The notes under the pieces are model-generated. The model worked only from the letters and a program-made list of their open reading frames with translations. It had not been told where the DNA came from and made no database searches. A program made the position numbers and the translations under genes. DNA of 64,000 nt from an uncultured Paracoccaceae bacterium (GTDB lineage: Bacteria > Pseudomonadota > Alphaproteobacteria > Rhodobacterales > Rhodobacteraceae): the NCBI GenBank assembly GCA_947492475.1, contig CANLNM010000001.1:186001-250000 (forward strand), written 5' to 3'. This document shows, piece after piece, positions 42,437 to 52,279 of this stretch (position 1 is its first letter; each line of letters starts with the position of its first letter).

Positions 42437-43358
42437 GTTTGCGACCTCCGAATTCGAGATAAGCCCAAGGGATCAAAACAACCAAAACAGAGACCAGCAT
42501 CATTGTGGATGCCGCGAAGCCCTGCCCCAGATTTTGGGATTGGAACATTTTTTCGATCACGTATTTTGCCGGAACTTCTGATGCAATTCCCGGCCCACCA
42601 GAGGTCTGCGCAACGACCAAATCGTAGACTTTGATGATGCCAGCTGCGATCAGCACGAGTGCGGTGACAAAAACCGGGCGCATCATTGGAATAACGATGA
42701 AAATGTAGGTCTTCCAAGTTGGAATACCCTCGACGCGGCTGGCCTTCCAAATATCTTCGTCAATGCCGCGCAATCCAGCCAGCAGCACAATCATGATGAA
42801 CCCAGAACCTTGCCAAATTCCGGCGATCAAAATGCCAAAAATGACGATTTTTGCATTGTTGAGCGGATCAAACGCAAAGCTTTCCCAGCCCATGCCTTGA
42901 ACAACGCTTTGGATGCCAAAATCCGGGTTCAAAATCCACTGCCAAGCCAGCCCAGTCACAATAAAGCTGAGCGCAAATGGGTAAAGGAAGATAGAACGAA
43001 ACACGGCTTCGCCCCGGATTTTTTGATCAAGCAACGCAGCCAAAGTAAAGCCAATCACGAGGCTGAGGATCAAGGAACACAGACCATAGATCGCGAGATT
43101 TTCAATAGAAACCAACCACCTACGTGTGCTCCAAAGACGCTCATATTGATCCAAACCGATCCATTTATCAGGCGCGGGCAGCAACCGCGACTTGGTAAAC
43201 GAATGGTAAATCGTCCAAAGCGTACAGCCAACAAACACCACCAATGCGGTAAATACCATTGGGATCGATGCGATCTTGGCTGATTTATTTCTGAATAATT
43301 GGGTGGGTCGTTTGGCTGGCGATTTGTGCCCAGCCCGCCCCTTTTGTGCCAATGCCAT
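42429..43358 (-). CDS. Sugar ABC transporter permease (MalF type)
   Basis: 309 residues with six to seven membrane helices and the EAA loop around EDIWKASRVEGIPTWKTYIF (about 214). The first helix starts after a basic N-terminal tail. Partner of the MalG-type permease and dependent on the binding protein encoded upstream. Confidence 0.93.
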   Translation of the reverse strand: MALAQKGRAGHKSPAKRPTQLFRNKSAKIASIPMVFTALVVFVGCTLWTIYHSFTKSRLLPAPDKWIGLDQYERLWSTRRWLVSIENLAIYGLCSLILSLVIGFTLAALLDQKIRGEAVFRSIFLYPFALSFIVTGLAWQWILNPDFGIQSVVQGMGWESFAFDPLNNAKIVIFGILIAGIWQGSGFIMIVLLAGLRGIDEDIWKASRVEGIPTWKTYIFIVIPMMRPVFVTALVLIAAGIIKVYDLVVAQTSGGPGIASEVPAKYVIEKMFQSQNLGQGFAASTMMLVSVLVVLIPWAYLEFGGRKRD

Positions 43359-43411
43359 CGCGCATTGCCCCTTTGCTTTTGCGTCCTTTGACCGGACGTC
43401 TTGAAAGGAGA

Positions 43412-43434
43412 CGGGTCCGCGCGAAACGGACCCG
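43412..43434 (-). terminator. Intercistronic hairpin after the binding-protein gene
   Basis: CGGGTCCG and CGGACCCG with a 7-nt loop lie between the binding-protein gene and the first permease. No U-run follows directly (TCTCCTTTC). Such hairpins usually keep binding-protein mRNA more abundant than permease mRNA. Confidence 0.65.
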
Positions 43435-43444
43435 CCAAGCTGAT

Positions 43445-44683
43445 TTAGTCAGCTTCGGAAATGATTTCTGCGTACCGCGCCTGAGCGTCAGCAGCGGAAT
43501 ACTCCGGGTCATTCCAGAATTCGACCATCAGATCCTGAATTTGCCCCTGCGTGTCAGGTGTCAAAGTCTGATCACCTTCTGGCAGTACGTTGCCAGCCGC
43601 CAAGATTTCAAGACCTTTTTGCATGCAGTCATTTGCCGCGGTCATGTCGATGTCTCCGCGCACTGGCAGTGACCCTTTGGCCAAGTTGAACGCAACCTGG
43701 ACCTCTGGTGAAATCAGCAACGACGCCAGTTCTTTTTGAGCGGCAGTGATCGCGGGATCATCATTCACAGGGAAATAGAACGCATCCCCACCGGTTGAAA
43801 TGATCTCGTTCACGCCCAAACCTGGCAAACATGTGTAATCTTCGCCAGCAACCTGACCAGCGAGCTGGAATTCACCTTGTGCCCAGTCGCCCATGATTTG
43901 CGCGCCCGCTTGGCCCGTAATCACGAGGTTTGTGGCTTGGTTCCAATCCTGAACGTTGGACTCAGCCGCAAAGGAACGGGCATTTGCTGCAGCTTCGAAA
44001 ACAGCCGCATATTCAGGGCCAGCGGCCACATCAGCGTTTTTGTCAATTGTCACAGCGGACCAAGCATCAATCCCGGCGATCGCGATGCTCATCACACTGA
44101 ATGCGCCCGCGCTCTGCCAAGGCTGCTGCCCCATGGCCAATGGAATTTTGTCTGCGGCTTCCAATGCAGGTGCAGCGGCAACAAATTCGTCCCAATTTGC
44201 AGGAACATCAACACCCGCATCCGCAAAGGCCTGATGGCTCAGCCAAATCCACTGCCAAGAATGAATGTTCACAGGCACGCAATAAACTTTGCCATCAACG
44301 GTACAGCTGTCCAGCAACGCAACGGGCGTTACGATATCGCGCCATCCTTCGGCTTCAGCAACATCACTCAGGTCAAGCATCAGGCCGGCTTCGATCAGCT
44401 CTTCGGCTTGGCGACCGTGGTTCAACTGCGTGGCGCCCATTGGATCACCGCCCAAAATACGGCTGATGATGATCGGACGCGCAGTACCACCGGACCCGGC
44501 AATGGCCCCATCGACCCAATCGTGATCTGTGTTTTCATTAAACGCTTTTGCAAATTCAGAAACGGCGGCAGCTTCGCCTCCGGACGTCCACCAATGGGTT
44601 ACTTCCAGTTCTACGCCATCAGCAGCTACCTGAGACGCCGCCACAAGAGCCGTTGCGGCCAACATTTTTGTTGTAAGTTTCAC
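43445..44683 (-). CDS. Sugar ABC transporter substrate-binding protein (family 1)
   Basis: 412 residues with a signal peptide (MKLTTKMLAATALVAASQVA). The mature start VELEVTHWWTSGGEA and the central SWQWIWLSHQAFADAGV are typical of oligosaccharide-binding proteins. It captures the sugar in the periplasm for the permeases below. First gene of the leftward operon, divergent from lacI-like 44834. Confidence 0.93.
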   Translation of the reverse strand: MKLTTKMLAATALVAASQVAADGVELEVTHWWTSGGEAAAVSEFAKAFNENTDHDWVDGAIAGSGGTARPIIISRILGGDPMGATQLNHGRQAEELIEAGLMLDLSDVAEAEGWRDIVTPVALLDSCTVDGKVYCVPVNIHSWQWIWLSHQAFADAGVDVPANWDEFVAAAPALEAADKIPLAMGQQPWQSAGAFSVMSIAIAGIDAWSAVTIDKNADVAAGPEYAAVFEAAANARSFAAESNVQDWNQATNLVITGQAGAQIMGDWAQGEFQLAGQVAGEDYTCLPGLGVNEIISTGGDAFYFPVNDDPAITAAQKELASLLISPEVQVAFNLAKGSLPVRGDIDMTAANDCMQKGLEILAAGNVLPEGDQTLTPDTQGQIQDLMVEFWNDPEYSAADAQARYAEIISEAD

Positions 44684-44700
44684 GATCCAACCTCCCTGTC

Positions 44701-44745
44701 TAAATCGTTACAGTTGAGCCTATAACGATTTAGTTTGCGTAAACA
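44701..44745. promoter_or_regulatory. Operator candidates between the sugar operon and its LacI regulator
   Basis: A 10-bp inverted repeat TAAATCGTTA (44701-44710) ... TAACGATTTA (44723-44732) with 12 bp between arms lies 18 bp upstream of the binding-protein ATG. Next to it GTTTGCGTAAAC (44733-44744) has the CG-centred palindrome shape of LacI-family operators. Confidence 0.55.
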
Positions 44746-44833
44746 AGATTTTTTTGCGATCTTAATTAAACAATTTTCACGGACGCGGCGCCTTGTCTCT
44801 TGGCGAAACCGCCCCATATCTTTAAGAGGCCCC

Positions 44834-45847
44834 ATGGCCCAACCATATGAAACAAAGAAAAAACCGACGCTCAAAACCATTTCGAGCCTAACCGGGTTGG
44901 CCGTGCCGACGGTTTCACGCGCATTGAATGATGCCCCCGATATTGGCAAGGAAACCAAAAAACGGGTTCAGGAAGTTGCGCGCGAAATCGGTTACGTACC
45001 GAATCGGGCCGGGGTTCGGCTGCGTACTGGACGAACAAATGTGATCGCTTTGGTGATGTCGACCGAATATGACATCATGAACCACACATCGAGTTTGATC
45101 ACCTCTATCTCGGGTGGGTTGCGCGGAACCAATTTCCATTTGAATGTCACGCCCTATTTTCCTGTCGATGACCCGATGGCGCCTGTGCGGTATGTGGTTG
45201 AAACCGGATCTGCGGATGCGATCATTCTAAACCAAACCAAACCCGACGATCCCAGAATTCGGTATTTGTTGGAACGTGGGTTTCCGTTTGCGACCCATGG
45301 TCGGACCAACCTGGCAGATAAACACCCCTATTTTGACTTTGATAACCGCATCTTTGGCGCCAAAGCCGTTGATATGTTGGCGGATCGTGGTCGAAAGAAC
45401 CTGTTGTTCATCACAGCGCCTTTTTCACAGTTTTACGGTCGTGAAATGATCGAAGGCAGTCAGGAGATGGCAAAGGAATTAGGTGTAAACCTTTGTATTC
45501 CCGAACATATCACATCCGACAATACCAGCGCAGAGATCAAAGAGTTTGTGGCTCAAAAAGTGGCCCAACATCCAGAAATTGACGGCATTATCACCGCATC
45601 GACCAATTCATGTATGGCATCTGTCGCCGGTATGGAGACGCAAAATCGATTTGTGGGACCGGATATGGATATCTGCGCCAAAGAGGCAATCCCGTTCTTA
45701 ACACTGTTTCGCGAAGGGATTTTGGCGTTTCAGGAAAATGTACATATGGCGGGCGATTTTTTGGCAAAGGCCGCCGTGCAGGCTATCCGTGACCCTGAAA
45801 AAGCACCATTGCAACAAATTGAAACGCCCGAATTTCCGGACGTTTAA
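44834..45847 (+). CDS. LacI-family transcriptional regulator of the sugar locus
   Basis: 337 residues: an N-terminal LacI HTH (LKTISSLTGLAVPTVSRALN, about 13-32; hinge GYVPNRAGVRLRTGRT) and a periplasmic-binding-protein-like sensor domain. Divergent from the sugar operon, with palindromes between them, so it is the probable repressor, released by an oligosaccharide or a monosaccharide derivative. ATG 44834 has AAGAGG upstream; a longer frame from 44735 would cover the operator. Confidence 0.9.
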   Translation: MAQPYETKKKPTLKTISSLTGLAVPTVSRALNDAPDIGKETKKRVQEVAREIGYVPNRAGVRLRTGRTNVIALVMSTEYDIMNHTSSLITSISGGLRGTNFHLNVTPYFPVDDPMAPVRYVVETGSADAIILNQTKPDDPRIRYLLERGFPFATHGRTNLADKHPYFDFDNRIFGAKAVDMLADRGRKNLLFITAPFSQFYGREMIEGSQEMAKELGVNLCIPEHITSDNTSAEIKEFVAQKVAQHPEIDGIITASTNSCMASVAGMETQNRFVGPDMDICAKEAIPFLTLFREGILAFQENVHMAGDFLAKAAVQAIRDPEKAPLQQIETPEFPDV

Positions 45848-45876
45848 TCTATATTACAATTCGTTACACGGCAAAG

Positions 45877-46569
45877 TTAACCCAGCGCATACCCTGCGCC
45901 ACGCACGGTTCGTAACGGGTCGTTACCGCCATTTTGCGTTAAAACTTTGCGCAAACGGCCGATATGAACGTCAACGGTGCGCGTATCGACGTAAATATCG
46001 CGCCCCCAAACCCGGTCTAACAGCTGTTCCCGGCTCCAGACGCGGCCAGGTTTTTCCATAAAAGTGGACAGCAATCTGAATTCGGTCGGCCCCAATTTTA
46101 GGGAATGTTTATCACGCTTTACCCGATGTGTTTCACTGTCCAAAATGATGTCTTCATAGGTCAGAACCTGACCAACCGTTGACGGACGCACCCGGCGCAA
46201 TTGCGTGCGCACACGGGCCATCAATTCTGACACGGAATATGGTTTGACCACATAATCATCCGCACCAGTTTCAAGCCCGCGCACTTTGTCGACCTCTTCG
46301 GATCGGGCGGACAGCATGATGATCGGAACATCACGCATTTCGGGGCGGGTTTTCAGCTGGCGGCAAACCTCGATCCCAGACACATTTGGCAACATCCAAT
46401 CCAACACAATCACATCCGGCTTTTCCTCTTCGACCAGCAACAGGGCTTGTTCCCCGTCTTCGGCCTTTGAGGTACGAAACCCTTCTGCTTCTAGGTTATA
46501 AGATAGAACTTCACGTTGAGCGATTTCATCTTCTACAATTAAAACATGAGGTTGCGTGGCGGTGTTCAT
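45877..46569 (-). CDS. phoB: Phosphate response regulator PhoB
   Basis: 230 residues: a receiver domain with phospho-acceptor Asp in VIVLDWMLPN (about 56) and Lys in DYVVKPYS (about 108), and a C-terminal winged-helix DNA-binding domain (DTRTVDVHIGRLRKVL). Activates the Pho regulon under phosphate starvation. Last gene of the leftward pst operon. Confidence 0.96.
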   Translation of the reverse strand: MNTATQPHVLIVEDEIAQREVLSYNLEAEGFRTSKAEDGEQALLLVEEEKPDVIVLDWMLPNVSGIEVCRQLKTRPEMRDVPIIMLSARSEEVDKVRGLETGADDYVVKPYSVSELMARVRTQLRRVRPSTVGQVLTYEDIILDSETHRVKRDKHSLKLGPTEFRLLSTFMEKPGRVWSREQLLDRVWGRDIYVDTRTVDVHIGRLRKVLTQNGGNDPLRTVRGAGYALG

Positions 46570-46589
46570 GGGACTTACCTTTGAATTTA

Positions 46590-47306
46590 CTATTCGTCAG
46601 ATGATAAAAATGCGGTGCTGTTGGCCTTTGGTCTGGGTTCTTCTGGCATGGTTCCTGTGACCAGATAGATCACTTGTTCGGCCATGTTGGTGACCAGATC
46701 GCCCATCCGTTCGACGTTCTTGGCGATAAAGTGCAGGTGCATACAGGCCGTAATGTTGCGCGGATCTTCCATCATAAAGGTGAGGAATTCACGAAACAGC
46801 GCATTATACATCTGATCCACATCGTGATCGCGTTCGATCACCGCTTGGGCCAATGCAGCGTCGCGTTGGACATAGGAATCCAACGTGTCTTTCAACATTC
46901 CCTGCACTTCTCGGGCCATCCGGCGCAAAGCCGCATCCGTATCGGTGATGGGACGTAATTCCACAAGGATTTCAGTACGTTTCGCCATGTTCTTGGCGTA
47001 ATCACCGATCCGTTCCAAACTGGCTGAAATGCGCAGAACCGTTAGGACCACGCGCAAATCCTGCGAAACAGGCGCGCGCAAAGCAATCGTGCGCGCCGCT
47101 TCTTCGTTGATCCGTTCCTCAAGTTCATCGACGGCGCGATCACCGATCTTAACCTGTTCGGCCAGTTCAACGTCGCGCGTAACCAATGATTTGGCACCGT
47201 CTAGAATGGCCGCTTCGACCAGACCACCCATTTTCATCACCAGCGCCTGAATGGCCTCTAGGTCACGGTCATAGGCGGACGCAATATGTTGTTCACTCAT
47301 GGTCAT
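46590..47306 (-). CDS. phoU: Phosphate signalling protein PhoU
   Basis: 238 residues, all-helical, with two PhoU repeats (each with an E/D-rich metal motif, such as ERIGDYAKNMAKR and ERMGDLVTNMAEQV). It links PstB to PhoR and keeps the regulon off when phosphate is plentiful. Sits between pstB and phoB as usual. Confidence 0.95.
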   Translation of the reverse strand: MTMSEQHIASAYDRDLEAIQALVMKMGGLVEAAILDGAKSLVTRDVELAEQVKIGDRAVDELEERINEEAARTIALRAPVSQDLRVVLTVLRISASLERIGDYAKNMAKRTEILVELRPITDTDAALRRMAREVQGMLKDTLDSYVQRDAALAQAVIERDHDVDQMYNALFREFLTFMMEDPRNITACMHLHFIAKNVERMGDLVTNMAEQVIYLVTGTMPEEPRPKANSTAFLSSDE

Positions 47307-47314
47307 GTCCTTTG

Positions 47315-48112
47315 TTAGCCGATCCGGCCGGAAATATAGCTTTCGGTACGGGGATCTACTGGGTTGGTGAAAATTTTGCCGGTTTCACCAAATTCAACCA
47401 AATTCCCCAAATGGAAAAACGCGGTTTTCTGTGATACACGTGCGGCTTGCTGCATCGAATGTGTCACGATCACAACCGAATAGCTTTTGCGCAATTCGTC
47501 AATCAATTCCTCAACTTGCGCAGTCGCGATTGGGTCAAGAGCCGAGCATGGTTCGTCCATCAACAACACTTCTGGTTCGGTGGCGACGGCGCGCGCGATA
47601 CACAGACGCTGCTGTTGGCCACCCGACAGGCCGGTTCCGGGCGCATGAAGCCGATCTTTGACTTCGTTCCAGATCGCACCGCGACGCAGGGACTTTTCGA
47701 CGATCACGTCCAGATCAGCCTTGGATTTGGCCAATCCGTGAATGCGCGGTCCATAGGCGATGTTGTCGTAAATGGATTTTGGGAATGGGTTTGGCTTTTG
47801 AAACACCATACCAACCTTGGCGCGCAATTGCACCGGGTCCACCCGTTTGTCATAGATGTCTTCGCCATCTAGCAGAATTTCACCGGTCACACGACACACA
47901 TCAATGGTGTCGTTCATCCGGTTCAAACAGCGCAGAAATGTGGATTTCCCACAGCCTGACGGGCCGATGAACGCAGTGACGGTGTTGGATTCGATCCGCA
48001 CATCCACGTCTTTGATGGCGTGGTTTTCGCCATAATAGACCTGCACCTTGTTGGCAGAAATCTTGATATCTTTCATGTCAGCGGCTCTTTCAATGAGTCT
48101 CATATCGTTCAT
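47315..48112 (-). CDS. pstB: Phosphate ABC transporter ATPase
   Basis: 265 residues. Walker [21 protein letters not shown] (about 50-69), signature [14 protein letters not shown], Walker [14 protein letters not shown]. These are specific to PstB. Powers PstCA and helps signal phosphate sufficiency. Confidence 0.96.
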   Translation of the reverse strand: MNDMRLIERAADMKDIKISANKVQVYYGENHAIKDVDVRIESNTVTAFIGPSGCGKSTFLRCLNRMNDTIDVCRVTGEILLDGEDIYDKRVDPVQLRAKVGMVFQKPNPFPKSIYDNIAYGPRIHGLAKSKADLDVIVEKSLRRGAIWNEVKDRLHAPGTGLSGGQQQRLCIARAVATEPEVLLMDEPCSALDPIATAQVEELIDELRKSYSVVIVTHSMQQAARVSQKTAFFHLGNLVEFGETGKIFTNPVDPRTESYISGRIG

Positions 48113-48123
48113 AACGGGTGCCC

Positions 48124-49470
48124 CTACCAGCGACGTTCAAAGCGGCGGCGCAGGATGATGGCGATGATGTTCATCGTCATCAGGAACAGGAGCAATATAA
48201 TGATCCCACCCCATGCGCGTTCATAATAAGCCGGATCTGCACGTTTCGCCCATTCATAAATCTGGGCCGGCATGGCCGAGTTTGGATCAAGGAAACCTGA
48301 CGCAAGTCCATCGGGGGCGTTTGAGGCGATAAACCCAACCATCCCAATCAAAAGCAACGGTGCGGTTTCCCCCAAAGCCTGGGCCAATCCGATGATGGTT
48401 CCAGTCAGGATGCCGGGCATGGCCAGCGGCAGAACATGGTGGAAAACCGCCTGCATTTTGGACGCTCCTACCCCCAATGCAGCATCCCGGATGCTGGGTG
48501 GCACTGCCTTTAGTGAGGCGCGCGTCGAAATGATGATCGTCGGCAATGTCATCAAGGTCAGGACCAAGCCACCCACCAAGGGGGCAGATTGCGGCAGATG
48601 TGCAAACTGGATGAACACAGCAAGGCCCAGAATACCAAAGACAATCGACGGCACAGCGGCGAGGTTCGAAATGTTCACCTCAATGAAATCGGTCCAGACA
48701 TTTTGCGGTGCGAACTCTTCTAGGTAGATAGATGCAGCAACCCCAATGGGCAGAGCCAGCGCCAGCACCACAAACATCATGAACAGCGATCCGATCATCG
48801 ACACGCCGATCCCGGCCTGCTCTGGGCGGCTTTCTGAGGCGTCCGCCCCAAAAATAAAGGCCCAGTTAAATGTTTTGGCCACCACACCGCTATCCAGCAA
48901 TGCATCCACAATATCAAGATGTTGCGGGCTGAGGTTGTTATCACGTGCCAGGCTTTCGCGGCTGACGCGTCCCTTTAGGTACCCATCCACACGGGATGAT
49001 GCGAGGAACGAAAATGTGACGGTTTCGCCAATCCGATCCGGGTTTGCCAACACAAATTCACGGATCTGGCCCCCGACAGAGGATGACATCATTTTGCGCA
49101 GCTCTTTGCCGCTGGTGATGTCGGTTTCCACGCCACTGTCCGCGATGGCCGCGATCAGCACATCCTCAATCATGGCGTTGTATTTGGACGTTTTCACAAT
49201 CGACGCTTCGGCCGCGTCAATGCGGTCTTGATCCAAAGTGATGTCCAGTTTCACAAAGGTTTGCGTAAACGCGCCGGTGCCGTTGCTGATAATCGTTGTC
49301 AGCAGAACAACCAAAAACAACAGACCCACAGCGATGGCGGTTAAGCCATAAGCTTTGAATCGGGTTTCGGCGGCGTTGCGTTTCTTTGTCCGCGCATCCA
49401 CCGTCAAAAGAGACGATTTGGGGGCCGCGGCCGGGGCGCCATTTGGCATATCTACAGAATTGTCGGTCAT
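48124..49470 (-). CDS. pstA: Phosphate ABC transporter permease PstA (long form)
   Basis: 448 residues, longer than the roughly 290 of E. coli PstA because of an N-terminal cytoplasmic tail, a first helix and a periplasmic region (DUF3333 type, about 60-200). The six-helix permease domain follows, with EAA loop [21 protein letters not shown] (about 350). Overlaps pstC by 4 bp. Confidence 0.93.
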   Translation of the reverse strand: MTDNSVDMPNGAPAAAPKSSLLTVDARTKKRNAAETRFKAYGLTAIAVGLLFLVVLLTTIISNGTGAFTQTFVKLDITLDQDRIDAAEASIVKTSKYNAMIEDVLIAAIADSGVETDITSGKELRKMMSSSVGGQIREFVLANPDRIGETVTFSFLASSRVDGYLKGRVSRESLARDNNLSPQHLDIVDALLDSGVVAKTFNWAFIFGADASESRPEQAGIGVSMIGSLFMMFVVLALALPIGVAASIYLEEFAPQNVWTDFIEVNISNLAAVPSIVFGILGLAVFIQFAHLPQSAPLVGGLVLTLMTLPTIIISTRASLKAVPPSIRDAALGVGASKMQAVFHHVLPLAMPGILTGTIIGLAQALGETAPLLLIGMVGFIASNAPDGLASGFLDPNSAMPAQIYEWAKRADPAYYERAWGGIIILLLFLMTMNIIAIILRRRFERRW

Positions 49471-50939
49471 TCGTACTGTTCCCGATATTTGCGCACGACA
49501 TACAGCGCGACAATGTTCAGCGCCAAGGTGATGACAAACAACGTCATCCCCAGCGCAAAGGCGACAAGAGCTTCTGGTGAGGCGAAATCGCTATCACCGG
49601 TCAATTGGCTAACCACTTTGGCGGTGACGGTGGTCATGGCTTCGAAAGGGTTCATCGACAATCGGGCGGCGGCCCCTGCCCCCAACACCACAATCATGGT
49701 TTCACCAATCGCCCGCGACGCGGCCAGCAAAATGGCGCCAACAATGCCCGGCAATGCGGCGGGAATGACGACTTGGCGCACGGTTTCTGATTTTGTCGCG
49801 CCCAGCCCCAACGATCCGTCCCGCATGGATTGGGGCACAGCGTTGATGATGTCATCAGACAGCGACGACACAAACGGGATCAACATGATGCCCATGACCA
49901 AGCCAGCAGTCATCACAGCGGTGCCGCCCTTCATCCAGGACACGCCAAACGTCCCGCCATCCCCGAACAAGGTCACCAACATTGGGCCAACCGTTAACAG
50001 GGCAAACAGACCATATACGATGGTGGGGATACCGGCCAAAACTTCGAGCAACGGTTTGGCAAAGGATCTCAGCCTTGGGCTGGCATATTCGGATAGGTAA
50101 ATCGCGGCAAACAGCCCGATTGGCACCGCAACCAACAGCGCAATTACAGAGATGTAGAACGTCCCCCACAGCAGCGGCAAAATCCCAAGTGACGATCCAC
50201 CCCCAAATGATGGTGACCAGATCGTACCCCAGAAAAAGTCAGCGGCAGGATAAAGCTTAAAGAATTCGAGCGTGTTGAAAATCAGAGATAAAACAATGCC
50301 TAATGTCGACAGGATGGCAATGGATGCCGCGCCGATCAACAGCGATTTAACGCCCTGTTCAACAACGTTGCGGGCGCGAAACCCTTTGTTGGTACGCATC
50401 CATGCATAGACGGTGCCCAATACGGACAAGGCAATGATCACAATGGATTTAAGCAAGTTGGCGGTTTTGGAACTTGCGCGATATTCTTGGGCTGCAACCA
50501 AGGTTTCGCCGGTTACATCCGACCCCAACGCCACCCCAATTTCACCGAGCAACCCACGCACATCCAGCGCGGTTTCATCGACGCTCGATGAGGCGGCCGG
50601 GTCCAAAACATCAAGCGACACAGCCAGGTCCAGCCCATCTGCGATCCGACGCACATCTGACATCGCCAAGCTGAGCGATCCTTTGTCTTGGATCATTTCA
50701 GCGCTGATAGACCCCGACACTTTGGCGTTGATTACCAAAGGTTGCGCAATCAACCAGACCAGCAAAACGCCAACCGCTGGGACCAACCCAGCCAAAGCGA
50801 CGTAGAAACCATAATAGGACGGCAATGAATGCAGATTGCGTATGTTGCCCTCAGCAGAGGCCATCGCACGGGCGCGCCCAATCACAAAGCCAATAACGGC
50901 GATTGCGAGCACAATCAAAAGGATCCAGGCAACGGGCAT
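49467..50939 (-). CDS. pstC: Phosphate ABC transporter permease PstC (long form)
   Basis: 490 residues; the N-terminal 200 residues add two or three helices and a periplasmic domain to the standard permease. The core has EYASPRLRSFAKPLLEVLAG and the EAA loop RDGSLGLGATKSETVRQVV (about 390). Pairs with PstA. The extended forms of both permeases are a matched pair common in alphaproteobacteria. Confidence 0.93.
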   Translation of the reverse strand: MPVAWILLIVLAIAVIGFVIGRARAMASAEGNIRNLHSLPSYYGFYVALAGLVPAVGVLLVWLIAQPLVINAKVSGSISAEMIQDKGSLSLAMSDVRRIADGLDLAVSLDVLDPAASSSVDETALDVRGLLGEIGVALGSDVTGETLVAAQEYRASSKTANLLKSIVIIALSVLGTVYAWMRTNKGFRARNVVEQGVKSLLIGAASIAILSTLGIVLSLIFNTLEFFKLYPAADFFWGTIWSPSFGGGSSLGILPLLWGTFYISVIALLVAVPIGLFAAIYLSEYASPRLRSFAKPLLEVLAGIPTIVYGLFALLTVGPMLVTLFGDGGTFGVSWMKGGTAVMTAGLVMGIMLIPFVSSLSDDIINAVPQSMRDGSLGLGATKSETVRQVVIPAALPGIVGAILLAASRAIGETMIVVLGAGAAARLSMNPFEAMTTVTAKVVSQLTGDSDFASPEALVAFALGMTLFVITLALNIVALYVVRKYREQYE

Positions 50940-51006
50940 AGCAGCTCCACTCGCATCTAGGTTTCAGAGAAAATCAAACCACTTAATCCCCAAAGGGCAA
51001 AAATAA

Positions 51007-51038
51007 GGAGCGCCAAACAAGGGCGCCCCTCGATCTTA
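51007..51038 (-). terminator. Attenuator between pstS and pstC
   Basis: GGGGCGCCC and GGCGCTCC pair around a short loop on the minus strand, followed by TTATTTTT. It likely terminates most pstS transcripts, giving more binding protein than transporter. Confidence 0.75.
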
Positions 51039-51048
51039 GGGTTCGCTC

Positions 51049-52086
51049 TTAGCGTGCGAACAGTTTTTCTTCGTCGATCATGGACTGTGTCGCTGCCAGT
51101 TCTGGATCAGCAACCAGACCATATTCAGCCAACGGACCTTCTGAACCGGCGATTTCGTCAGCCATAAAGAACTGAGCGTATTCTTTCAGGCCAGGGATCA
51201 CACCGATATGAGCGGCTTTGATGTAGAAATACAAAGGACGCGATACAGGGTACTCACCGGTTGAAATGCTTTCGGTGGATGGCACAACACCAGACATTGT
51301 CGCAACTTTCAGCGCATCTGTGTTGTTTTCGTAAAATGCCAGACCAAAGACACCGATGCCGTTTGCGTTTGAGTCAACGCGCGCCAGTGTTTCTGTGTAG
51401 TCACCGTCGATGTCAACCGAGGAACCATCGGTGCGAACAGACATACATGCGGCTTCTGCTGCATCTTCGTCGCCACCGTTGATTTCCATGATCGCATCAA
51501 ATGCGCCGGTGTCTTCGCAGCCCTGCAGCAGCACTTTTTCTTCGAAAACTTCACGTGTGCCGTGCTTGGTGCCTGGGATAAAGGCCAGAATGTCTTCGGC
51601 TGGCAGGTCGGCGTTTACATCCGCCCACTGCGCGTTTGCGTTTGCAACCATTGCGCCGTCAACAGGCAGCTCAGCGGCCAGCGCTGAATAGATGTCAGAT
51701 GGCTCAAATGCGTTATAAGCAGGGCCGTTCAGTTGCGAAGCAAAAACGATCCCATCATAGCCAATGCGTACTTCGATGATGTCAGTGACGCCGTTTTCAG
51801 CACATGCAACGATTTCTTTGTCTTTGATTGCGCGGGATGCGTTTGCAACGTCGATTGTGTTTTCACCAACACCTTCGCAGAAACGCGCCAAACCAGCAGA
51901 AGATCCGCCAGATTCAACAACGGGTGTAGGGAAATCAGTGTTTTCACCGAATGCTTCTGCAACGATGGATGCATAAGGCAGAACAGTCGAAGAACCGGCA
52001 ACTTGAACGTTGTCACGTGCAGCAGCGGCGGTGGCAGTTACGGCAGCAATCGCCAGAGTGGAAACAGACAGTTTCGCAAAGGACAT
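51049..52086 (-). CDS. pstS: Phosphate-binding protein PstS
   Basis: 345 residues with a signal peptide (about 1-23, ending ATAAAARD). The phosphate-binding motif VAGSSTVLPYASIVAEAF (about 28) and ESGGSSAGLARFCEG are diagnostic. Binds phosphate in the periplasm. ATG 52086 has AGGAGCTAC upstream; a Pho box lies about 90 bp ahead. Confidence 0.95.
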   Translation of the reverse strand: MSFAKLSVSTLAIAAVTATAAAARDNVQVAGSSTVLPYASIVAEAFGENTDFPTPVVESGGSSAGLARFCEGVGENTIDVANASRAIKDKEIVACAENGVTDIIEVRIGYDGIVFASQLNGPAYNAFEPSDIYSALAAELPVDGAMVANANAQWADVNADLPAEDILAFIPGTKHGTREVFEEKVLLQGCEDTGAFDAIMEINGGDEDAAEAACMSVRTDGSSVDIDGDYTETLARVDSNANGIGVFGLAFYENNTDALKVATMSGVVPSTESISTGEYPVSRPLYFYIKAAHIGVIPGLKEYAQFFMADEIAGSEGPLAEYGLVADPELAATQSMIDEEKLFAR

Positions 52087-52177
52087 GGAGTAGCTCCTGA
52101 ATTTATCATAACGGACCGGACAATTCGTTAACACCCGATCTCTGCCGGGGTGACTAAGCCCCGCTCAAAACGCTTTT

Positions 52178-52205
52178 GTGACAGCAATGTAAAAGTAATG
52201 TGACA
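52178..52205 (-). promoter_or_regulatory. Pho box upstream of pstS
   Basis: On the minus strand CTTTTACATTGCTGTCAC (52178-52195) resembles the 18-bp Pho box, with a further TGTCAC repeat unit at 52200-52205. This predicts direct PhoB activation of pstSCAB-phoU-phoB separately from phoR. Confidence 0.7.
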
Positions 52206-52279
52206 CGGGCCAATTCCTTTCTACAAAGTTAAGAAAAAGACGAAAAAGTCCGAATTTTTGTGTCTTTCCTTAAGCGCAC

